The notes beneath the pieces were generated by a model, which was not told where the DNA came from, did not search any database, and saw only the letters and a list, made by a program, of their open reading frames with translations. Below, piece by piece: positions 6,876 through 12,353 of a stretch of 12,353 bases of DNA; the stretch's first letter is position 1, and the number at the start of each line of letters is the position of its first letter. Made by a program: the position numbers and the translations under genes. Source of the DNA: a bacterium (GTDB taxonomy: Bacteria; Bacillota; Bacilli; Lactobacillales; Streptococcaceae); the NCBI GenBank assembly GCA_905221095.1, contig CAJNBV010000019.1:1-12353 (forward strand). Direction: 5' to 3'.

Positions 6876-6904
6876 TTGCATTTGTGGAAATAATAGAATA
6901 TAAT
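6876..6904 (+). promoter_or_regulatory. Promoter of the giant adhesin gene
   Basis: TTGCAT (6876-6881) and TATAAT (6899-6904) are separated by an ideal 17 bases. The start codon is 41 bases beyond the -10, leaving a short untranslated leader of about 35 bases with GAGGAG (6934-6939). The region between the reductase breakpoint (about 6720) and this promoter shows no gene. Confidence 0.78.
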
Positions 6905-6945
6905 ATATAGGAAAAATAATTGCTTGGTTTAATGAGGAGTTCTCT

Positions 6946-9900
6946 ATGTTTTTTAATCGAAAAGGAATCAATCAAAAGAATTGGCGGATGATAAAGAAAG
7001 GGAAGCATTTTCTTTTTGGGTGCACTCTTTTTTTGGCTACAGGAGCAGTAATGATACAGAATCCACATCTTGTTCATGCTGATGAAATGGTTGCGTCTCT
7101 GAATGATTCAACTAAAGCCAAAGATGAAGATCCGAATAGTGAAAAGGTTCCAAACGATGTGGAAAATCATCCACAGGTAGAAAATCATGTTAAAGAATCA
7201 GATAAGATTTCTGAAAATGTGCAAGAAGATAAAAGTGTTGAAAAGGCTGTAGAGAATACAGTCAAAACTGTGAATAAAACTGCTTTAAATGAATTAATTG
7301 AAAAGATTAGGAACACTGATTTACAGACTAAAACAGTCAAATCAGTTGAAAATCTTAATCTCTCTTTGTCGCGTGCGCAAGCAGTCTTGGATAAGGCAGG
7401 TGCTAGTCAGGATGAGATAGATAAAGAAGTTCAAGTTTTGTCGGACTCATTTGCCCAATTGGAAGAGAAAAGCAACGACATAGACAAAAAAGAAAAGCAA
7501 GCAGATAAAGAAAACGATAGTGATGAAAAGAAAAATCTTTTAACAGAAAAGATTGCCAAGGTTCAGGCTCTTGTCTCAGAAATTAACCAATTAGCAGGAG
7601 AAATTAGTTATGAATTTAGTGAATCTGAAAGCAAATCTCTTCAAGCATTTGGTGATTTGTCTGAGGAAAAATCCACTGATAGTGAAGTTGATGGTGCTCT
7701 AAATGAGGCGAAAAGCCTCCGCAACAAAGTGGCTAATAGAGTAACTCGAGCGTATTCTGGAAAACGTGACCCACGCAACGGGAAACCGATTGATGGTAAG
7801 GGGGAGAGTGGGTTTAGAGGGATAGTATACACTCACAAAGAAAATAGAAGAGATGGTCATCTTATTGAAAATGGAAGTAACGCTGTTTATTATAATTCAG
7901 ATGAAATTTGGAGTTTAATTGAGATAAAAGGAGAAAGAGTAGGGAATGAAAGAAAGTTCACTACGTATGCTCGAGGAAAAGTAGTAGAAGATGTAACCCC
8001 GTATTATATTGTTACAGTAGGTTTTACCGCAAATTCTCCGATTAAAGGGTTAAAAATGCAAGTTGCATACTGGGATAAGAAAGCAGGAGTTCAAAGAGTA
8101 CGTGAAATAGAGAATGGTAGAACTGAAATCAATAATCCTATTACGAATGCTGCTATTAGAGGTGTTGTAGGAGAAGGAGCTATAGTACAACCAGGTAGAT
8201 ATGAAGTCCATATTGCTTCAAATACAAGGGTAGCTCCAAATCAGTTAAGGCCTTATACATTTACTTTTATTATTAAACCGCAAAGTGAGCGTAATACAGT
8301 AAAGGATTTATCACAAACATATGTAGATGATGTTCGTCATTTAACTGAAAATGAAAAAACAGCTTTAATTGAGAAATTTAAAGCAGAACATCCAGATATT
8401 ATGAAACCTTCAGGTCATAAAAGTGACTTTGAGCGCGCTGAAATTTCTGCTGATGGAACAACGATGACAATCCATTTTAAAGATGGATTTAATCCTAAAA
8501 CCATTCAGACAAATGCAACAAATGATGTTGAAGCAAAACATTCTAGTTTGACGGCTTATTTTGGGGATTCAAAAGAATTATATACGAATCCAAGGGAATT
8601 AGTACGCTCTAAAACAGGTCACGAAGTACCAGCAACGGCTCAAGTCACATATAAAACCCCGTTTAACTTGCAACAAGCAGGCACAAGAAACGTTGTCGTA
8701 ACGACCACTTATCAAAATGGTGTAAATAAAGATGTTACTACTCCTTATACTGTTTTAGATTTTATAGGAAAACAAGATAAGAAAATTAATCAAAATCAAT
8801 CTGGTCAATTAGGAGATGCTAGAAATTACGTAACAGTTTCAAATAATTCAGCGGTTCCCGGAGAGTTAACCGTTCGTTGGAAAGGTGGGTCATCTAATGT
8901 AGATACTTCTGCAGCAGGTATCCAGCATAAAGAAATCGAAATTCTTCGTGGCAACCATTTGATGAAAACTGTGAATATTCCGGTTGAGATTGTAGATAAT
9001 ATTAATCCAACGATTACTGCGCCTGACACTGTAACTCTAACAAGAGCAGAAGGATTGTCAACTAATATTTCCGTTGATGCACAGGATAATGCTAGAGGTA
9101 TTGGTCTTAAAGATGCTAATCCGATTGTAGTTGAAAATTTAGCCAATCCTTTAAGATACAATCCTTCAACAAAAAGAATTGAATTATCTGGTGTAATTCC
9201 AAATCAATTACAAAGTTTTCAAGCTACTGTTAAAGCAGTGGATAAAAAAGGAAATACGGCTACTAAAGCAATTAGATTCAATGTTCAAGCTCAGACAGAT
9301 AAATATACAGCCACTGCAAATCCACAGAAACAAACAGTTAGTTATTTAGCTACACCAAGTGCAGAAGCAAGTGTGAGTACTACAGGTTTACCAACAGGAA
9401 CAAGATATACCTGGAAAACAACTCCGAATACATCTAGTCCTGGGGATAAATCTGGGGTAGTAGAAGTCACTTATCCAGATACTTCAAAAGATACTGTGAA
9501 TGTAACAGTAGCTGTACGAAAATTAAGTGACGAATATGTTCCTACAGGAACTAAAATCGTTAGAAATCAGAATGCTCCGGTTACAAATAATGACTTAAAA
9601 GCTGCTGTAAGTGTGAATAATAACGGTAATAGTAAAGTGAAGTCTGTTACGGCATCTCCTATTAGCACCGTAAATGCAGGTACACAAACAATTAGAGCAA
9701 CGGTAACGTATTTAGACGACACAACAGATACAGTGACAATTCCGTTGGAAGTTAAAGACGTAACCGATCCAACAATTCAAACACCAAATGATAGACAAAA
9801 TTGGGATTTAATTGCATTAGACAGGACATTACCTTCTATAACAGTGACTTCTGTTGATAATAACGGAGGAACTGGTATAAAATCAACAACGGTAACGGGA

Positions 9901-12353
9901 TTACCAGATTTCTTAGTATATGATAATGCAACTAAAACAATCAAATTTAAAAATGGTGTTCAAGAAGTAACAAAACTACCTGTAGGACAAGATAGTAAAA
10001 TTTATAATGCTACTATCCGAGTTACCGATAATTCAAACAATTCAAGTCAAAGACAAGTAACCATTACTGTGAAGTCAATGACAACGAAATTTACAGCAAC
10101 TCCAAATGGGCAAAAACAAACAGTAAGTTATGGAGTAACTCCAGATGCAGGCACAAGCGTGAATAAGAACGGATTGCCTACAGGGACTGCCTATACATGG
10201 GCAACAACTCCAAGTACAACAACAGGGCCTGGAGATAAATCAGGTGTAGTAACGGTAACATACCCTGATGGTTCAAAAGATACCGTGAATGTAACAGTAG
10301 CGGTACGTAAGTTAAGCGACGAATATGCACCTACAGGAACAAAAATCACAAGAGAACAAAATACAGCGGTAACAAATGATGATTTAAAAGCAGCAGTAAC
10401 TATTAGTAATAATGGTAATAACAAAGTTAAATCTGTTACTCCTGTAGGTACAATAAGTACTGCAGAATTTGGAAATAAAACAATCAATGCTACTGTTACC
10501 TATCTTGACGATACGACAGATTCAGTGACGATTCCGTTGGAAGTTAACGATAAAACTGCTCCAACGATTACAATGCCAACAGAAGGTCAATTATGGGAAG
10601 TAACATCTTTAGATAAGACATTTCCTTCTATTAAAATTGCAGTTGTTGATAATGCTGGAGGAAGTGGTGTCAAAAGTGTTGTTCCAATGAATTTACCAAG
10701 TTTCTTAAAATATGATAAAACTACAAGTAGTATTGTATTTCAAGATGGAGTCCATGAAGTGCCGAAATTATCTGGAATTAGTCGTACTACAAGAAATGTG
10801 ACATTTATTGTGGAAGATAATGCCGGAAATAGAAGCGAAAGAAATATTCAAATTCGTCAAATATCAATGGCTGAGAAATACAATCCACAAGCAAATACGA
10901 CTGTTCAAGAATTGAGTCATGGAGAAACACCTAATCCGAAAACAAGTGTGAATACAGAAGGTTTGCCAGGTGATACACGATATGCATGGAAGACAACACC
11001 AGATACGAGTAAGCCTGGGGATAAAACCTCTGTAGTAACAGTTACTTATCCAGACGATTCAGTAGATGAAGTAACTGCGACGGTAAAAGTGCGTAAGTTA
11101 AGTGATGAGTATGAACCTACAGCTACAAAAATTGTCAAAAATCAAAATGATACTATCTCAGATCAAGACTTAAAATCTGCTGTAACTATTAATAAAAACG
11201 GTAATAGTAAGGTTAAAACTGTTACTACAGTTGGTACAATTAGTACTGTTGACGCAGGAAACAAAGAAATTACTGCAACGGTAACCTATCTCGATGATAC
11301 AAGGGATACGGTAACGATTCCTTTAGAAGTAAAAGACGTAACTGCTCCAACGATTCAATCGCCTACAAATGGTCAGAATATCGATTTAATAGCATTAGAT
11401 AAAGCATTTTCTCCAATTAAAGTAACATCTGAAGATAACACAGGAGGAAGTGGTGTTCAGTCAACAACGGTAACAGACTTGCCAGACTTCTTAACATATG
11501 ATGATGCGACTAAAACGATTAAGTTTAAAGAGGGTACTCAAGAAGTTCCCAAATTACCAGTTGGTACAGATTCTCAAACACATACAGCTACAATTCGAGT
11601 GACAGATAATGCAAATAATAGTAGTACTTCACAATTAACTTTTACTGTTAAATCAATGACTACAAAATATGATGCAACTCCAAATCCAGACAACCAAACA
11701 GTTAGTTATGGTGATGCGCCAGATGCAGGAACAAGCGTGAATAAAATAGGCTTACCAGAAGGTACAAGTTACGCTTGGAAAACAACACCAGTAACGACAG
11801 ATGGGCCTGGAGAAAAAGATGGTGTGGTAGAAGTAACCTATAAAGACGGTTCGAAAGATATCGTAAATGTAAAAGTTACTGTAAAAGAATTAAGGTCAGA
11901 ATACGAATTAACTGGAGCACCAATTGAAGTAAATCAAAACACTCCAGTAACAAACGACGAATTAAAAGCGAAAGTAACCGCAACTTCAAAAGTAGGAAAT
12001 GCGAATGGAACAGATAAGATTTCAACAGTAACAGCACCTGAAATCAATACAACTAGCTACGGTGAACAAACTATTAACGCTACAGTAACTTTCAAAGATG
12101 GAACAACCAAACCTGTAACAATTCCATTGAAAGTTAAAGACGTAACGAAACCAACGATTGAGTCACTAACGGATAGACAAAACTGGGATTTAATCGCAGT
12201 AGAAGGGGCAAACCCAGAAATCTCTGTAACAAGCGAAGACAATACAGGAGGAAGTGGTGTTAAGACAACGACTGTTACAGGCTTACCAGATTTCTTAGAA
12301 TATAATGAGTCAACTAAGAAGATCCAGTTCAAAGCAGGAGTGTCGGGTGTACC
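6946..12353 (+). CDS. Giant Rib/alpha-like repeat surface adhesin (3' end outside window)
   Basis: An open frame of 1802 codons from ATG (ribosome binding site GAGGAG 6 bases upstream) to the right edge, with no stop. Residues 1-45 form a long signal peptide: a basic N-region with WRMIKKGKHF, a hydrophobic core from about 23, and likely cleavage after VHA (43-45). The KKGK motif resembles the KxYKxGKxW class linked with specialised or accessory Sec export of large streptococcal glycoproteins. Residues 46-111 are a charged Glu/Lys/Asn/Val stalk, 112-175 a FIVAR-like helical segment, and 175-285 a charged coiled region ending RDPRNGKPIDG. An unrecognised beta-rich head spans about 291-446, followed by a helical/beta module (LTENEKTALIEKF, then ISADGTTMTIHFKDG). 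A divergent long-Rib/Ig-like pair (about 604-784) precedes tandem units of about 263 residues starting at 785. Cysteine is nearly absent after the signal. A C-terminal LPXTG sorting signal is expected but not visible. Likely role: cell-wall-anchored fibrillar adhesin. Confidence 0.9.
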   Translation, partial: MFFNRKGINQKNWRMIKKGKHFLFGCTLFLATGAVMIQNPHLVHADEMVASLNDSTKAKDEDPNSEKVPNDVENHPQVENHVKESDKISENVQEDKSVEKAVENTVKTVNKTALNELIEKIRNTDLQTKTVKSVENLNLSLSRAQAVLDKAGASQDEIDKEVQVLSDSFAQLEEKSNDIDKKEKQADKENDSDEKKNLLTEKIAKVQALVSEINQLAGEISYEFSESESKSLQAFGDLSEEKSTDSEVDGALNEAKSLRNKVANRVTRAYSGKRDPRNGKPIDGKGESGFRGIVYTHKENRRDGHLIENGSNAVYYNSDEIWSLIEIKGERVGNERKFTTYARGKVVEDVTPYYIVTVGFTANSPIKGLKMQVAYWDKKAGVQRVREIENGRTEINNPITNAAIRGVVGEGAIVQPGRYEVHIASNTRVAPNQLRPYTFTFIIKPQSERNTVKDLSQTYVDDVRHLTENEKTALIEKFKAEHPDIMKPSGHKSDFERAEISADGTTMTIHFKDGFNPKTIQTNATNDVEAKHSSLTAYFGDSKELYTNPRELVRSKTGHEVPATAQVTYKTPFNLQQAGTRNVVVTTTYQNGVNKDVTTPYTVLDFIGKQDKKINQNQSGQLGDARNYVTVSNNSAVPGELTVRWKGGSSNVDTSAAGIQHKEIEILRGNHLMKTVNIPVEIVDNINPTITAPDTVTLTRAEGLSTNISVDAQDNARGIGLKDANPIVVENLANPLRYNPSTKRIELSGVIPNQLQSFQATVKAVDKKGNTATKAIRFNVQAQTDKYTATANPQKQTVSYLATPSAEASVSTTGLPTGTRYTWKTTPNTSSPGDKSGVVEVTYPDTSKDTVNVTVAVRKLSDEYVPTGTKIVRNQNAPVTNNDLKAAVSVNNNGNSKVKSVTASPISTVNAGTQTIRATVTYLDDTTDTVTIPLEVKDVTDPTIQTPNDRQNWDLIALDRTLPSITVTSVDNNGGTGIKSTTVTGLPDFLVYDNATKTIKFKNGVQEVTKLPVGQDSKIYNATIRVTDNSNNSSQRQVTITVKSMTTKFTATPNGQKQTVSYGVTPDAGTSVNKNGLPTGTAYTWATTPSTTTGPGDKSGVVTVTYPDGSKDTVNVTVAVRKLSDEYAPTGTKITREQNTAVTNDDLKAAVTISNNGNNKVKSVTPVGTISTAEFGNKTINATVTYLDDTTDSVTIPLEVNDKTAPTITMPTEGQLWEVTSLDKTFPSIKIAVVDNAGGSGVKSVVPMNLPSFLKYDKTTSSIVFQDGVHEVPKLSGISRTTRNVTFIVEDNAGNRSERNIQIRQISMAEKYNPQANTTVQELSHGETPNPKTSVNTEGLPGDTRYAWKTTPDTSKPGDKTSVVTVTYPDDSVDEVTATVKVRKLSDEYEPTATKIVKNQNDTISDQDLKSAVTINKNGNSKVKTVTTVGTISTVDAGNKEITATVTYLDDTRDTVTIPLEVKDVTAPTIQSPTNGQNIDLIALDKAFSPIKVTSEDNTGGSGVQSTTVTDLPDFLTYDDATKTIKFKEGTQEVPKLPVGTDSQTHTATIRVTDNANNSSTSQLTFTVKSMTTKYDATPNPDNQTVSYGDAPDAGTSVNKIGLPEGTSYAWKTTPVTTDGPGEKDGVVEVTYKDGSKDIVNVKVTVKELRSEYELTGAPIEVNQNTPVTNDELKAKVTATSKVGNANGTDKISTVTAPEINTTSYGEQTINATVTFKDGTTKPVTIPLKVKDVTKPTIESLTDRQNWDLIAVEGANPEISVTSEDNTGGSGVKTTTVTGLPDFLEYNESTKKIQFKAGVSGV
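8755..9297 (+). repeat. Divergent founder-like half unit (long-Rib-like plus Ig-like)
   Basis: Residues about 604-784 of the adhesin match the second and third domains of the tandem units but lack the Rib domain. The long-Rib-like part has KINQNQSGQLGDARNYVTVSNN, where later units have the VxNQN...DLKxAVxxNxNGN pattern. The Ig-like part starts DNINPTITAP, where units have DVTxPTIxxP, and ends with the AVDKKGNTAT pattern equivalent to VTDNxNNSS. It is more diverged than any tandem unit, consistent with an older, non-homogenised copy next to the head. Confidence 0.65.
9298..10083 (+). repeat. Adhesin tandem unit 1 (Rib, long-Rib-like, Ig-like)
   Basis: A 262-residue unit (785-1046). The Rib domain (about 785-858) shows LPTGTRYTWKTTPxTxxPGDKSGVV in two parts and VTYPDTSKDTV, the classical Rib/alpha pattern. 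The long-Rib-like domain (859-937) carries KLSDEY, the NQN motif and VTYLDDTTDTVTIPLEV. The Ig-like domain (938-1046) begins DVTDPTI, has LPDFLVYDNATKTIKF and ends VTDNSNNSS. Conserved Asp/Asn at both ends of the Ig-like domain resemble calcium-binding linkers of cadherin-type modules, an inference. Confidence 0.85.
10084..10872 (+). repeat. Adhesin tandem unit 2, with a divergent Ig-like domain
   Basis: A 263-residue unit (1047-1309). Its Rib and long-Rib-like domains are close to unit 1; one extra residue in the Rib domain (TTTGPGDKSG against TSSPGDKSG) explains the 3-base length difference. Its Ig-like domain stands apart: NLPSFLKYDKTTSSIVFQDG replaces LPDFLVYDNATKTIKFKNG, and the end reads VEDNAGNRSERN rather than VTDNSNNSSQRQ. 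This mixture points to domain-wise exchange rather than whole-unit duplication alone. Confidence 0.85.
10873..11661 (+). repeat. Adhesin tandem unit 3, with a divergent Rib domain
   Basis: A 263-residue unit (1310-1572). The Rib domain begins EKYNPQANTTVQELSHGETP, unlike the KxTATPNxQKQTVSY form of the other units, and has the DSVDEVTATVKV ending. Its long-Rib-like domain (KLSDEYEPTATKIVKNQN) and Ig-like domain (LPDFLTYDDATKTIKFKEG) return to the unit 1 type. Confidence 0.85.
11662..12353 (+). repeat. Adhesin tandem unit 4, cut by the window edge
   Basis: At least 230 residues (1573-1802) are visible. The Rib domain is of the unit 1/2 type. The long-Rib-like domain is diverged (ELRSEYELTGAPIEVNQN, then a longer KVGNANGTDK insertion, and KPVTIPLKV). 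The Ig-like domain (DVTKPTIESL, LPDFLEYNESTKKIQF) is again close to unit 1 and runs off the right edge, so more units may follow. Confidence 0.8.

Noticed and set aside
6721..6945. Possible gene, small RNA or IS end between the reductase remnant and the adhesin
   Set aside because: I saw no open frame with initiation signals, no paired IS ends and no terminator-like hairpin apart from the weak repeat at the promoter.
8826..9161. Minus-strand open frames inside the adhesin (8826-9161, also 10191-10487 and 12057-12332)
   Set aside because: Threonine/valine-rich repeats on the plus strand avoid stops on the other strand. These are shadows with hydrophobic low-complexity translations and no initiation signals.
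9298..12353. Regular repeats considered as a CRISPR or other non-coding array
   Set aside because: The period is about 789 bases, the repeats are imperfect and the plus-strand frame is open throughout, so they are protein-coding repeats.

Overview
The window looks like chromosomal DNA from a low-GC Firmicute, most likely a Streptococcus of the mitis/pneumoniae group. The evidence is strong AGGAGG-type ribosome binding sites, extended TGn -10 promoters, T-tailed hairpin terminators, and a gene set typical of that group: a manganese-riboswitch-controlled P-type ATPase, a short deformylase-like protein, a YaaA-type protein and a very large Rib/alpha-like surface protein. The assignment rests on recognition of families and gene order, not on a search.

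Bases 1-330 hold no gene. They carry a palindrome of two abutting ISL3-like insertion-sequence ends (28-77), a strong terminator (114-151), a promoter (166-193) and a yybP-ykoY manganese riboswitch whose 3' part doubles as an intrinsic terminator (about 199-322). This leader controls an 898-residue P2A-type cation ATPase (391-3087), followed by a UUCG-loop terminator.

A second transcription unit (promoter 3139-3166) contains a 136-residue deformylase-like protein with a damaged motif I, a 531-residue membrane protein of unknown function whose ribosome binding site overlaps the preceding stop codon, and a 54-residue two-helix membrane peptide that is missed by length-limited gene finding. It ends at a terminator at 5458-5483. 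The YaaA-family gene at 5531-6259 has a promoter so close to its ATG that the transcript is probably leaderless. It converges on the 3' remnant of a flavin reductase gene (6382-6720, minus strand), and a 12-bp-stem hairpin between them can serve both strands.

The remnant breaks off abruptly near 6720. About 225 bases later begins a giant secreted adhesin gene (6946 to beyond the right edge, 1802 codons visible). It has an unusual KxGK-type signal peptide, a charged stalk, a FIVAR-like helical segment, an unrecognised beta-rich head, and then tandem units of about 263 residues, each made of a Rib domain, a long-Rib-like domain and an Ig-like domain. Three complete units and most of a fourth are visible. 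The juxtaposition of truncated housekeeping gene and AT-rich adhesin suggests an accessory insertion or replacement at this locus.
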